Shown here: piece by piece, positions 1-11,429 of the stretch
Position numbering within the stretch: position 1 is the first letter of the stretch
How the letters are laid out: each line of letters opens with the position of its first letter
Assembly (NCBI GenBank): GCA_009363875.1
Contig: CM018680.1
Span: 63,399,279-63,463,278 of the forward strand
Length of the DNA: 64,000 nucleotides
Direction: 5' to 3'
From: Mikania micrantha
Lineage: Eukaryota > Streptophyta > Magnoliopsida > Asterales > Asteraceae
Program-made: the position numbers and the translations under genes
The notes under the pieces: generated by a model
Told to the model about the DNA's origin: nothing
The model's input: only the letters and a program-made list of their open reading frames with translations
The model's database searches: none

Positions 1-3000
1 AGAAATGCAGTCTTCACATCCATCTGATATACAGTGAAGTTCATATATGAAGCATATGCCAAGAAAATCCGTATGGCCTCAAGTCTCGCAACCGGTGCAA
101 AGACTTCTTCATAATCTATCCCCTCCTACTGATAAAATCCTTGAACGACTAGTCTGGCTTTGTTTCTGATAATTACACCAGAATCATCTCTCTTGTTTCT
201 GAAAACCTATCTGGTTCCAATAGGCAGTTTTCCTTTGGGTAGAGGAACCAGATTCCAAACCTTGAGCTTCTGAAACTGCATCAGCTCTTCTTGCATTGCC
301 TCAACCCAGCTGGACTCCTTGAGAGCCATTTTGACATTCTTGGGTTCAACCTGCGAAATAAAACAAGAATATAAACAAGAATTAATAGGACCTGATTGAC
401 TTCGAGTGAGTGTCTCTTTAGGCAACGCGTTCTGAACTGTAATGGATTTGCTTCGAGTAAGAACGCCTTCTGAGAGAGGTCCAATAATATTCTCCACTGG
501 ATGATTCTTGTTTACACTAAGTGTTGGCACTTCTTCTACTGCCAGATTATCTAGCAGGTTGCTGATGTTGTTGACTTGTTCTTCACTTGAAGAGGAAATG
601 TGGTCAATAGGAGCAGTTTCACTTGCTTCAGCTCCAGGATCCACACAATGTTCCTCAGGTATGTTATTTGAGAAGAGTGGATTATCAAATACATGTTGAG
701 AAGACGATGAGGTCTGATTATCTTCAGTTGACTGAGACGCGTTGGTTTCTGACGGAAGAACCTCATGAATTAGTGTTGGCTGAGCTGGAGGGACACAAGT
801 GTACAAGCCAGGAGGGTCAACTGTCAAAAGATTGGGATCACAAGGAACGTAGTCAACCCTATAATCTATGTCATCATCCTTAGAAAAATCATCATCCTGC
901 CCAGATGCAGCAGCATTCTCTGATGTAGTATTGAAAGGTCTGAAGGTAGAATCATACTCAAAGAGCCAATTTGGACCCGAGCCGGCATCTGTGGAGTTCA
1001 TTTCTTGCCAATCTATGTAATATGATTCCACAATCATCCTAGTCTTCTTGTTGTAGACTCTGTATGCAACCTTTTCTGATGAATACCCCACAAAGTAACA
1101 TTCGTCTGCCTTGTCATCAAACTTGTGATTAGGTTCGGTATGAAGAAGAGTACACGGACATCCGAACGACTTGAAATGGCCAACTTTGGGTTTCTGATTG
1201 AAGAGAATCTCGTAGGGAGTCTTTTGATGACGCTTGTTCAGCAGAGCTCGATTTTGAACATAGCAAGTAGTGTTAACTGCTTCAGCCCAGAAGAATATAG
1301 GCAGTTTTGATTCTGACAGCATTGTACGAGCAGCTTCTATAAGTGTTCTGTTTCTTCTTTCAGCAACTCCATTTTGCTGAGGAGTTCTTGCTGCACTGTA
1401 CTGTCTGGCAATTCCTTTCTCATCACAGAAATCTACAAGAGTTTGATTTCTGAATTTAGTACCATTATCAGTTCTAATTACCTTAACTTTCAGATTTCTC
1501 TGATTCTCAATTAAGGTAATAAACTTCTTCAGAATCTCTGGAGTCTCATCCTTCTTGGCTAGAATGAATACCCAAGAGAATCTGGAATAGTCATCAGTCA
1601 CTACCAGACAGTATGACTTCTTCCCGATGCTCATAACGTTGACTGGTCCGAAGAGATCCATGTGAAGAAGTTGTAGAACTGAGGAGATAGAATTGAACAA
1701 TTTAGGCTTGTGAGGTCTCTTGTGTTTCTTTCCCTTAGCACAAGCAATACATTTCTCAATAGTGGAGAAGTCCTTTGAGGGCAAGCCAATAACATGATCT
1801 CCCTTGGCTAATCTGTTTAGATTCTTCAGATTTACGTGTCCCAGCCTCTGATGCCACAACAGACAATCATGCTCCGATGCCTTAGAAAACAAGCAAGTGT
1901 TCTCTGTAAACGAATCTGAGTTCATGTTGATAATGTATGCATTGTTTATCCTTGGAGTTCTCATCAGAATCCACTTCTCAGGCACCACAAAACCAGGCTT
2001 AAGAATAAGACACTCCTTGTTTGTGAAGTGTGTTGAAAAACTCTTGTCGCAGATCTGAGAAACACTCAAGAGACTGTGATTGAGCTCTTCAACATAATAT
2101 ACGTCTTCAAAACTAAGAGTTCCATTTGTGACCGTGCCCTTCATGCTTATCCTTCCTCCCTTGTCTCCAACAAATGACACATACCCTCCGTTGAATGGTG
2201 TAACTTCATGTAACTGAGAAAAATACCCAGTCATGTGCCAGGAGCAGCCGCTGTCTACATACCAAACATTTTTGAGCTTGTTTGGCTGTCCCTCAGTGTT
2301 TTTGTCATCCACCTCAGCCATGAAAGCATGACTTAGAGTCAGTTCCAGCTCCTGCACTTGATCACTCCAGTCATAGGAGTCAGTCTCCTGAGTCACCAAC
2401 GCTTTTGACGTGCTAGCATTTCCTCCTGCAGCAGCATTCCCTGCTTTCTCCTCGGGCTTCTTCTCTCCTCCTTCCTTGGCCACTTTTGGCTGCTTACATT
2501 CCCTGGCAAAGTGACCCGGTTGGTCACAGTTGTAGCATCTCAATTTTGACTTATCAAAGCCAAGTTTCTTCCCTGGAGCGTTTCCAAAACTGTTTCTTCC
2601 ATATTTCTTGATAAACTTTTTCGCTCTGAACACGGCCATTGCCATCTGCCATGAAATATCCATTTCTTCAACATCAGCTAGATTGATTTGCTCCAGATTG
2701 TCTTGAGTGAGGTTTGAGGGTGCCAGTTCTCCTGCTATGAAAGCATTATAGCTATTCATGAATCCCTTGAATAGCAGCAGATTTTCTTCACTTTCTGGGT
2801 TGACTTTTGGCACCGTTACACCTTGTCCAGATGACAGGAATGCAGTTTCAAAAGGAACTCCATGAGACGTTGAAGTCTGATAATGTTGCATTCCTGATGA
2901 TTGAAGATTGATTGCTGACAGAAGAGCAGAGTTTTCAGAAGTAGGTGCAATGCCCATTGAGCTGGCATGGTTTAGTGCTCTCTGCTTATCATCCATATCA

Positions 3001-3668
3001 TATGAGTTGATAATTGAGATCAGCTCGCTTAAGGAAGTCTTATACATGTCCTTGGTCCTTTTGATAGTTGTACAATTGGAGTTCCAATTGTAAGGAAGTG
3101 AATTCAGCAGCTTCTTGTTAACCTCTCCCTTGGTCATTTCAATTCCGGAGCTGGTCATCTCAGTCATTAGATGAGTGAACCTGTTAAGTTGTGCTTCAAG
3201 AGTCTCTCCTTTGATATGATTGAACATATTGAATCTTTTCCTGAGCATATCCTTTCGACTTTCTCTCATATCCTCATTCCCCTCGAATCTTTCAACCAAG
3301 GCATTCCACAGTTCTTTTGCTGTTTTGTGCTCCTTAAATCTGTGAGCAACGTCAGTTGATAGGGCCATAGTGATAGAAGCATACGCTTTCTCATCCTTTT
3401 CCATAAGAAGTATGTCATTGTCGGTATATAACTCAGGATCCTTTGGAACAAGAGGACCATTGATTTCACTTTGGTAAGAAGGCACAAAAGGTCCGTCCTC
3501 AATCGATCTCCAAAGTTTTGGATCGGTATACTTGATGAAAGACTGGAATCTGAATTTCCAATCTTGGAAGTTATCTCCTGACACAAGCCTCGGTGGCTTT
3601 GTTCCGGTGCCGATTTCATTGTCCAGATTGAGTAAGTTGGACAAGTTGGTCAAATTCTTTGATGCCAT
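1..3668 (-). pseudogene. copia gag-pol polyprotein (C1), interrupted in reverse transcriptase
   Basis: A 1153-codon open frame starts at 3668 (MASKNLTN) and stays open to 207. Order: UBN2-type gag; a CCHC zinc knuckle (CYNCDQPGHFAREC) near residue 376; aspartic protease with DSG near 471; GAG-pre-integrase (HQRLGH) near 603; integrase core with Asp near 669 (LHMDLFGP), Asp near 733 (TDNGT) and Glu near 769 (GVAERRN); then the first reverse transcriptase residues (KGKLPIGTR). The expected next codon, Trp, is TAG, and a second TAG replaces a Glu codon about 35 residues later. The frame resumes after each stop, up to the window edge. Gag to integrase looks intact; reverse transcriptase has at least two nonsense codons. 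No downstream part can be judged. Confidence 0.93.
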
Positions 3669-3757
3669 GATGAGTTGATAATTTTCTATCTTCAGTACAC
3701 GAATCTCACTGTTGCTTCCTGAAAATGCAGCTCAAAATCTTCCATGAAATTCGAATA

Positions 3758-3990
3758 GACACACAAGTACACGAAGTTCCACTAGTATGCGAAGTCACCC
3801 AGTATACGAAATTGACTCAGTATACGAAATTGACGAGTATACGAAGTCACCCACAGTACACGAAGATACCCAAGTACACGAACAGGCCAAGTACATGAAA
3901 ACTTTCTTCTACTCGAAAAGTATTTATACTTCGAATACTCTTACTATACTCGAAATAGTACTACTCGAAAATTTAGAACTTGAAAAATAC
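3758..3990 (-). repeat. array of GTAYACGAA words in the C1 leader
   Basis: Between the primer-binding site and gag of C1 the 9-mer GTAYACGAA (and near variants such as GTATGCGAA and GTACATGAA) occurs about eight times in 150 bp, followed by looser CTCGAAA copies. The same word recurs about four times in the adjoining LTR (4372-4445). Spacing is irregular, about 13-20 bp. The copies read the same way on the plus strand, i.e. as TTCGTRTAC in the element's sense strand. Function unknown; promoter-proximal or leader regulatory repeats are one possibility. Confidence 0.7.
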
Positions 3991-4128
3991 TTAAGAAAAA
4001 TTTTATAAAAATTTTCTTAAGAGTTAGAGTTCCAAATTTACACAGCAGCTAGGTGGAGTATAGAAGAGCAATAAAGTATAAAACTTGCCTCAAAAAGGCG
4101 TTACCTTGATGATGAAATGAGCACTCAA

Positions 4129-4140
4129 GCTCTGATACCA
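4129..4140 (-). other. primer-binding site of C1 (initiator Met tRNA)
   Basis: On the minus strand the sequence is TGGTATCAGAGC, the standard plant copia/gypsy primer-binding site complementary to the 3' end of initiator methionine tRNA. It lies two bases inside the LTR end and fixes the orientation of C1. Confidence 0.95.
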
Positions 4141-4142
4141 CT

Positions 4143-4527
4143 TGTAGGTCCTTAAACTTATCAAGATCCAAACTTTATCTCTTTAAACATCATCAATGAT
4201 CTCTAACAAGTGCGGAATCCAAGTTAGAAACACGAAAGCAAGTAGAAAAATGCAAACTTTATAAATATTGCAAAACTTCGAGTACAAGCGCCTCAATACG
4301 TCTAGAGAGCGTATGCCTCGGGATTCCAACCTAAACCTGTACAAAATACGTCTATTTATACTAGGCCTAGGTGTACACGAAATCTAGATACAAAAAGGTT
4401 CGAGTACACGAACCAGGTTCGTGTACACGAACCTGAGTACACGAAAATTTACAAAAACTTTGCAAAATCTGAGTGTTGACTCTTCCGTGTTGACTTTGTC
4501 AGTCTTCAACGTTGATTGGGCTCAACA
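4143..4527 (-). repeat. 5' LTR of copia element C1
   Basis: A 385-bp segment with TG...CA ends. The inner end abuts the primer-binding site and the outer end coincides with the break in LTR X (compare 26064). It holds several GTACACGAA words and a perfect palindrome. The partner 3' LTR is outside the window, so age cannot be estimated. Confidence 0.9.
4414..4435. repeat. 22-bp perfect palindrome in LTR of C1
   Basis: The core GTTCGTGTACACGAAC is self-complementary, and the symmetry extends three more bases on each side (CAG and CTG). It is built from two head-to-head copies of the GTACACGAAC word that is repeated through the LTR and leader. It could be a dimeric protein-binding site or an RNA/DNA hairpin; nothing in the sequence decides between them. 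Confidence 0.85.
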
Positions 4528-5478
4528 GAACTATACGAACTATGAACGGTCTAAAGAACTATGAAAGCCTATATATCAAAAGATGTCCTAGCTAGACTGA
4601 TTGATTATAGGTCACATGTTTGATGAGGTTTACAGATCTCATATACTACTAAGTACCTGATTGTCATACTAGTCCACTCGAGTTGACCAAGGCCCAATCA
4701 ATAGGACTTAGATTTTATTAAATGTTTATTTATTATTTAACTAAACATTTATAACTATTTCTACAATTGTTATGGTTGATCATATTTGTGTGATGAACTG
4801 TAGAGATCGATAGAGATTTGAAATTATGGTATTTACAGGAACAAAGAACTCAAGAACTAATGGGTTTTGGTTGGGGTAAAATGCTTAATTATCATTAATA
4901 TCAATGTCCTATGTGGGTTAGTATGTAGTGGGATGGCGTCTGGGCGGGTTTGTAGACTCGACTCAGGGGTATGCCCTATATATAAGCATACCGAGCTGGA
5001 TGATACATGTGATGTTAATGAGGTTAAGATTTTATCTGAAAGGTTCACAAATCTATTTTTCATTAATAAAACTACATGAACTCACCAACCATGTGTTGAC
5101 TTGATCTTTTTGCATGACTTCTCAGGTAACGAACATGTCGATTAGGAAGTCATTATTTCTAGACTAGGACTTCAAATAGAAGACTTAGTATTTTGGACCT
5201 GCATACTTTTGGAAACATCATTATACAGATCTTTTTGTATATCTTCTGTAAATACAAGATAGAAATTTATGATGTTGATGGTAGATTTACATTGTTAAAT
5301 TATAAACAATACTGATGTAATTTAACTTTGTAATTATATTATATTTAGCATTTCTCATTTATATCATGTGCAATGTAAACAATCTGATCATTTCGATTAT
5401 AACTCACGATATCGCGCCCCGGGAACCTTCCGCCCGACGGGGAAGCCCGATCCTACCCCGCCGGTCCTGGGTGTCACA
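4528..5478 (+). repeat. 3' part of the 5' LTR of X
   Basis: Ends in GGGTGTCACA three bases before the primer-binding site. Its left part is separated from it by C1 and lies outside the window. It contains one copy of the GCCCTATATATA module (arms 4918-4925 and 4987-4994) and the CTCACCAACC...TCTCAGGTAACG stretch that these long-LTR elements share near their U5 end. Confidence 0.9.
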
Positions 5479-5481
5479 GAT

Positions 5482-5494
5482 TGGTATCAGAGCC
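5482..5494 (+). other. primer-binding site of X (initiator Met tRNA)
   Basis: TGGTATCAGAGCC, three bases (GAT) after the LTR end at 5478. It is complementary to the 3' end of initiator Met tRNA and confirms plus-strand orientation. Confidence 0.95.
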
Positions 5495-5653
5495 ATGGTT
5501 ATAAAGAAATTTAGGTCACTTATTTAAATGGTTTGGCCTAGACTATAACCTAGGGACCCTGCATATAGAGAAACTAAGACTTAAGACTTTATTGCATTGT
5601 GTCTTCTGCATTCGATCATTGCACTAACCAATATTTTATTGGTTATGATCAGA

Positions 5654-6870
5654 ATGCCGCCGAGAAGACAGACTCCCTCTTTGCCTCTACCACCACCGCA
5701 AGACCTGGCTCCACATTCCTCAACGCCATCGCCAGCTGATTCACCACCGCCACATCCTCCACCGCCTCCTCCTCCTCCACTGCTAACCCAGGCATCTGGA
5801 TCAGGCACAACTCCCATACTGGATCCTACCACCATCGCTTTGGTGACTCTACTGAGCAGCCAGATGACCAATCAGATGAAAGAGGCGATACCAGAGATGT
5901 TCAACCGTCTCCGTAATGAGATCAACAACACTGGTAATTCATCTGGAGAAGCCAGTGGTAATACGAGCGGTACCTCTCATTATTCCTACAAGTCCTTTGT
6001 AGGATGCAAACCGCCTAGAACACCACAAGGTCCGTTACTCATCTGGAACATTCAACAAACGGGCTCTGACCTGGTGGAACGGTCAGATCAACACCCGAGG
6101 AAGGGAAGAAGCTATGGGCATGCCGTGGGAAGACTTTAAGACGCTACTGAGAACAGAATTCTGCCCCAAGAACGAACTGCAAAAGTTGGATATTGAACTG
6201 TCCAACCATGTGATGAAAGGGGCAGATCACATGGGGTATACTACTCGTTATCATGAGTTAGTTGCTTTGGTACCAGACATGGTACCAACTTTGGAGAAGA
6301 GAATTGACCGTTATGTAGGTGGACTTCCCGCCTGCATTCAAGGTTTGGTTGTTGCAGACAACCCTGTCACTGTGGAATCTGCTGTGAGTTTGTCTGGGAA
6401 ACTCACCGATCTGATGGTTGCCTCTGGAGTTTTGAAGAAAGAGGCTGACACTTGAAAGAACAAAGAAGAGTCGTCAAAGAAACCCCATCATCATCCCAAG
6501 AAGAAGCAAAAGGTCATCAAGAACTACACGATGGCCACCCCTCTCCAACAAGTGGTAGCTGCACCACAAAACCCCAACAAAATACTCTGCACTGGTACAT
6601 ATCCTTTGTGTATCAAGTGTCAATACCATCATGCTACTAACACCCCTTGCAAACAATGCACTGGGTGTGGAAGAAAGGGCCATTGGGTCCAACATTGTAG
6701 AGCGACACAAAACCAAGCAGTCAACAATGTTTCTTTGGCTCTCCCTCCACCAGCCACTCAGAACAACGGTGGATGCTTCAACTGTGGCGAACAAGGCCAC
6801 TTTGCAAAGAACTGCCCAAAGAAGGCACAACAGGCGGTTCAAGCACCCCATGGAAGGACTTTTGTCGTAG
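5654..6870 (+). pseudogene. gag of Tekay-like element X, deleted and frameshifted
   Basis: I place the start at the ATG of MPPRRQ, because the equivalent start in unit Y is MTPRRH; upstream in-frame ATGs would give an unusual leader. A proline-rich N-terminus leads into the retrotransposon gag domain. Near 6020-6030 the reading frame changes and roughly 30-40 codons are missing: the segment corresponding to KFTGSETATGLL in unit Y is absent. The domain then continues in another frame (RALTWWN, then MGMPWEDFKTLL). A TGA at 6453-6455 interrupts the frame again. Two CCHC zinc knuckles follow at 6658-6699 (CTGCGRKGHWVQHC) and 6774-6815 (CFNCGEQGHFAKNC). It cannot make a functional capsid protein as it stands. 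Confidence 0.88.
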
Positions 6871-9800
6871 GAGCTCCAGGTGCACGCCAAGACCCAAATG
6901 TGGTCACTGGTAGATTTCTCTTACACAACTTTTATGCATCTGTTCTATTTGATACTGGTGCGGATCAGAGTTTTAGATCTGCTGATTTTGCATGCCAACT
7001 AGATTCTGTAGAGGAACAACTAGAATCCCCTTATATCATAGAAGTAGCTAACGGAAAACAGATCACAGTTAGTACAATATACAGAAATTGCCCGTTGACA
7101 CTTAATGGTCATACATTCTCTATCGACTTGATACCGATAGAGTTGGGTAGTTTCGACATCATTGTTGGAATGGATTGGCTTTCCTCTAACCGAGTGGAAG
7201 TTGTCTGTTCCGAGAAGCTGCTTCTAGTTCCATTGCCAGATGATTGTGTATTGGAAGTTAGAGGGGATCAAGCAAAACAAAGTGTCAAAATAATTTCTTG
7301 CATAAAGGCGCGTAAGTGTTTACAGAAGCAGTGTGTAGCTTTCCTGGCTCATGTGGTGGAAAAGGAGAAAGACAAGAAGAAGATAGAAGACATACCAGTA
7401 GTGAAAGAATATCCAGAAGTATTCCCTAAAGACCTACCAGGTTTGCCACCTGCGCGACCAGTAGATTTCCGAATTGACTTAGTTCCTGGAGCAACTCCTG
7501 TTGCTAAATCTCCTTACAGGTTAACACCTTTGGAGATGTAGGAATTGTCGAACTAGTTACAAGATTTACTGGATAAAGGGTTCATCAGACCGAGCTACTC
7601 CCCTTGGGGAGCTCCGGTCTTGTTTGTGAAGAAGAAAGACGGATCGTTTAGAATGTGCATCGACTATCGGGAGCTGAACAAGTTGACTATCAAGAATCGG
7701 TATCCACTACCGAGGATTGATGACTTGTTTGATCAGTTGCAAGGAGCCCAATATTTCTCAAAGATCTATCTACGGTCCGGGTATCATCAACTTAGAGTTC
7801 AAGACGAAGACATACCGAAGACGGCTTTCCGAACCAGATACGGGCATTACGAATTCTTGGTGATGCCTTTTGGATTAACGAATGCACCAGCAGTTTTCAT
7901 GGATCTCATGAACTGAGTGTGCAAACCGTATTTAGATCAGTTTGTCATTGTCTTTATCAATGACATACTGATTTATTCCAAGAGCAAAACAGAGCACTAG
8001 CAACATCTCAGGAAGATCTTGGAACTGTTGAAAGAAAAGAAAGTTTATGCCAAATTCTCTAAATGTGAATTTTGGCTATTAGAAGTTCAGTTTTTGGGTC
8101 ATGTTGTCAACAGCGCAGGAATACACGTGGATCCTGCCAAGATTGAAGCGATAAAGAATTGGGACACTCCGAGAACGCCGACGGAGATACGGTCTTTTCT
8201 GGGATTGGCGGGTTATTATAGAAGGTTCACCTCGAATTTTTCTAAGATAGCCTTGCTCTCACTAAGTTAACCCAGAAGAGTGAACCGTTTGTCTGGCAGC
8301 AGAAACAAGACGATGCCTTTCAGACATTGAAACAGAAGTTATGTGATGCTCCAATTCTATCTCTTCTAGAAGGGTGTGAACACTTTGTTGTTTATTGTGA
8401 TGCATCCCATCAGGGAGTTGGTTGTATACTAATGCAACGGGACAAGGTTATCGCTTACACATCAAGACAGTTGAAAGTTCATGAGAAGAAATACACTACT
8501 CATGATCTTGAACTGGGAGCTGTAATCTTCGCACTAAAGATTTGGAGACATTACTTATGTGGCACCAAGTGTACCATATTCACTGATCACAAAAGTCTGC
8601 AACACGTTTTTTATCAGAAGGAGCTCAACATGAGGCAACGTCGTTGGGTTGAACTTCTGAATGATTATGATTGTGTGATCAAGTACCATCCAGGAAAGGC
8701 GAACATCGTAGCTGATGCCTTGAGCCGGAAGGAACGGGTCAAACCCTGGCGCGTCAGAGCAATGGGAATGACTGTGCAGACAAGCTTACGAGACAAGATC
8801 ATTCAAACACAACAGGAGTCAGTTGATAGAGGAAAATTGAAGAAAGAACTTGATTGCGGAGCAGAGAAACATCTAGAGACTAAGCCTGATGGAATGATCT
8901 ACTACCAGGATCGTATATGGATCCCGACGGTAGATGAATTGAGAAGACTTATCTTCGATGAAGCACACAAGACTAAATACTCCATCCATCTCGGAGCCGA
9001 TAAAATGTACCAAGACTTGCGTGGATTCTATTGGTGGCCTGGAATGAAGAAAGACATAGCTGAATACGTCGGTCAATGTCTAACATGTGCGAAGGTAAAG
9101 GCGGAACATCAGAGACCATCCGGTTTACTGGAACAGCCTGAGATTCCGCTCTGGAAGTGGGAACAAATAGCTATGGATTTCATTACCAAGCTACCCCGCA
9201 CTTCCAGTGGTCATGATACGATTTGGGTTATCATTGATAGTTTGACTAAAGCTGCTCATTTCTTACCGATGCGTGAAACCTTCACGATGGATAAACTGGC
9301 GAGATTGTATATCAATGAGATAGTGGTACGCCACGGTGTGCCATTGTCCATTATTTCTGATAGGGATAGCATATTCACATCAAGGTTCTGGCAATCATTA
9401 CAGAAATCTCAAAGGACACAATTAAATCTGAGTACAGCTTACCATCCACAAAAGGACGGTCAAAGTGAACGTACAATTCAGACCCTTGAGGACATGTTAA
9501 GAACCTGTGTGTTAGATTTCAGTGGAAATTGTGATTCTCATTTACCACTGATTGAATTCTCCTACAACAACAGTTACCATAGCATTATCGGATGTGCACC
9601 TTTCGAGGCTCTCTATGGTCGAAAATATCGATCACCGATCTGTTGGACTGAAGTTGGAGATAATCGTATAACTGGGCCAGAGCTTATTCAGGAAACCACT
9701 GATAAGATTGCCCGGATTCAACGAAGATTACAAGCTACAATAAGTAGACAGAAAAGCTACGCTGAAAAACGGCGCAAGCCGTTGGAGTTTCTAGTGGGAG

Positions 9801-10240
9801 ACCGTGTCATGTTAAAGGTTTCCCCATGGAAAGGTGTAGTACGTTTCGGGAAGGAAGGCAAGTTAGCACCAAGATACGTGGGACCGTTCGAAATCATTGA
9901 ACGTATTGGTCCTGTAGCGTATAGACTGAGATTACCAAATGAACTCAGTGGTGTGCATGACGTGTTTCACGTCTCGAATTTAAAGAAATGCCTTGCTGAC
10001 GAATCACTCGTCATTCCAATCGAAGAGATTCAAGTTGATGATCAGTTGCACTTTATCAAAGAACCTTTAGAGATTATGGATCACAAAGTCAAACAACTGA
10101 GGCGAAGTCGTATTCCGATGGTAAAGGTTCGTTGGACCTCAGGACGCAGACCCGAGTTTACTTGGGAACGTGAAGATCACATGAAGTCAAATTTTCCCCA
10201 ACAGTTTGAAGAGGAAGTTGTACCTGATAATCATTCTTAA
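6871..10240 (+). pseudogene. pol of Tekay-like element X (PR-RT-RNH-IN), multiply disabled
   Basis: The protease active site DTGAD is at about 6951. Reverse transcriptase is interrupted by TAG at 7539 and 7554, TGA at 7914 and TAG at 7998. Two catalytic positions are lost: the Asp of the usual DLRSGYHQ motif is Tyr (codon 7767-7769), and the first Asp of the catalytic pair is Asn (FIND, codon 7959-7961). A frameshift near 8260 separates this from a 638-codon frame (8327-10240) with RNase H, an integrase HHCC finger (H...H, then CLTCAKVK), the D,D,E core (MDFITKL, ISDRDS, SERTIQ), and the chromodomain-like tail. RNase H and integrase look intact. Confidence 0.92.
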
Positions 10241-10264
10241 ATTTCAGGACGAAATTTCTCTAAC

Positions 10265-10274
10265 AAGGGGAGAC
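10265..10274 (+). other. polypurine tract of X
   Basis: AAGGGGAGAC directly before the TG of LTR A. It is the plus-strand priming site for reverse transcription. It is preceded by CGAAATTTCTCTAAC, a 3' end seen with small changes after all pol genes of this type in the window (19561 and 50622-50640). Confidence 0.88.
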
Positions 10275-10577
10275 TGTGACACCAGTGCCGAAAACGTCAT
10301 CGGAACAGTAATCTCTACAGGGAACAGTAACCATGTATGAACTATATGTGTTGCATTGCTTATCATATGTTTCATTGTCATTTCATGTCATCAATGAACA
10401 AATACAGAATCAGTGCAGAAAACAAAGTTCAGAATGATGGTTCATCAGTCAGATAATTATCTGGCATCACAGAACCATCATGTGATTAATTGTTAGGATG
10501 TTATTATGTATAAATGTATGTGAGGCCTTACAGAACAAAACAACACGGATGTCGTTACATGAATGCTAAACTTGCAG

Positions 10578-10713
10578 ATTATTCGTATAGGTGACTATCT
10601 GTACGAATAAATCTGGTAGTTTAACGTTCTGAATGATATGCAGTAATTACAATACAGTATCAAAAAGTATAGTTATCGACGTGTTCGTACGGGTGACGAT
10701 TCGAACGAATACG
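10578..10713 (+). promoter_or_regulatory. pair of GTGACGAT-loop hairpins in U3 of LTR A
   Basis: Hairpin 1 (10578-10611): stem ATTCGTATAG with CTGTACGAAT around loop GTGACTAT. Hairpin 2 (10680-10713): stem from CGTGTTCGTACGG to TCGAACGAATACG, one mismatch, around loop GTGACGAT. The loops start 102 bp apart. The loop contains TGACG, the core bound by bZIP/TGA factors. Because U3 is also present at the 3' end of the genomic RNA, an RNA role is equally possible. Role not established; the conservation argument is given in the findings. Confidence 0.75.
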
Positions 10714-11429
10714 CGCGACGACCGTACAATTCGGTTTTAAACACTAAATTAATTATTTTTGAAAATTTAAAATAAATAAGAAGATATTTAGTTAATTTAT
10801 TAGGAATCACAACCTAAAATGATATTTCAAATTCTTGTTTTAAAACCTAGCTGTTTCGTTACGAAAACGACGAGAAACCGGTATTTTTACGAGAAACAAC
10901 GCGAAACCGAACGAACCCGAACAAACCCGGGTATAAACGAAATCCAATTATTTAAACATATTATGTTTAAATATGTTTTACAATAAAACCGAGTGTTTTC
11001 GTAATTTTAGCGCGATATAAACGAGACCGGGTACACGGGGAATGACACGCACTATAAGGAAGAAGATCTCTTTCTTCTTCCTCATTGTCAATTCTCCTTT
11101 CTCTCTCTAGTTCACCAAAAACGCACATACTTTCTCTCTCTAACTTCTCTCTACGATATCTCGCTCGTTATTCAACGGATTTGCAAGATCTTGGTGTCCG
11201 GACGACCGCGTGATCAAGGAGAACACCAACCCACGAAGAAATCAGACGTTGGACTGATATTTCGAGGTAAAAACCACGTTTTACTTTCAGCGTTTTGATT
11301 CTAGAGAACCCGACTTTCAACATTGTGTTCACTAGGGTTTGGGATGATAAACACTTAGAATGAACTAGTATGAGGGTATGGGAGCTATGGATAAACCTGT
11401 AACAACCTAGGATTAAGATTTCTAGGCAT

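Larger units (their letters stand above)
1..4527 (-). mobile_element. Ty1/copia LTR retrotransposon C1, 5' half
   Basis: Element read on the minus strand: 5' LTR at the right, a primer-binding site complementary to the initiator Met tRNA 3' end, gag, protease, integrase, and the start of reverse transcriptase running off the left edge. The right boundary is exact because the interrupted host sequence reappears uninterrupted at 26064 onward: both continue with GAACTATACG. C1 therefore landed in the 5' LTR of element X. The 5-bp duplication is probably GAACT, but its partner lies outside the window. The domain order protease-integrase-reverse transcriptase is that of Pseudoviridae/copia elements. 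I did not assign a lineage. Confidence 0.93.

Noticed and set aside
5581..5871. Antisense glycine-rich open frame
   Set aside because: Exact shadow of the proline-rich N-terminus of the X gag; no independent support.
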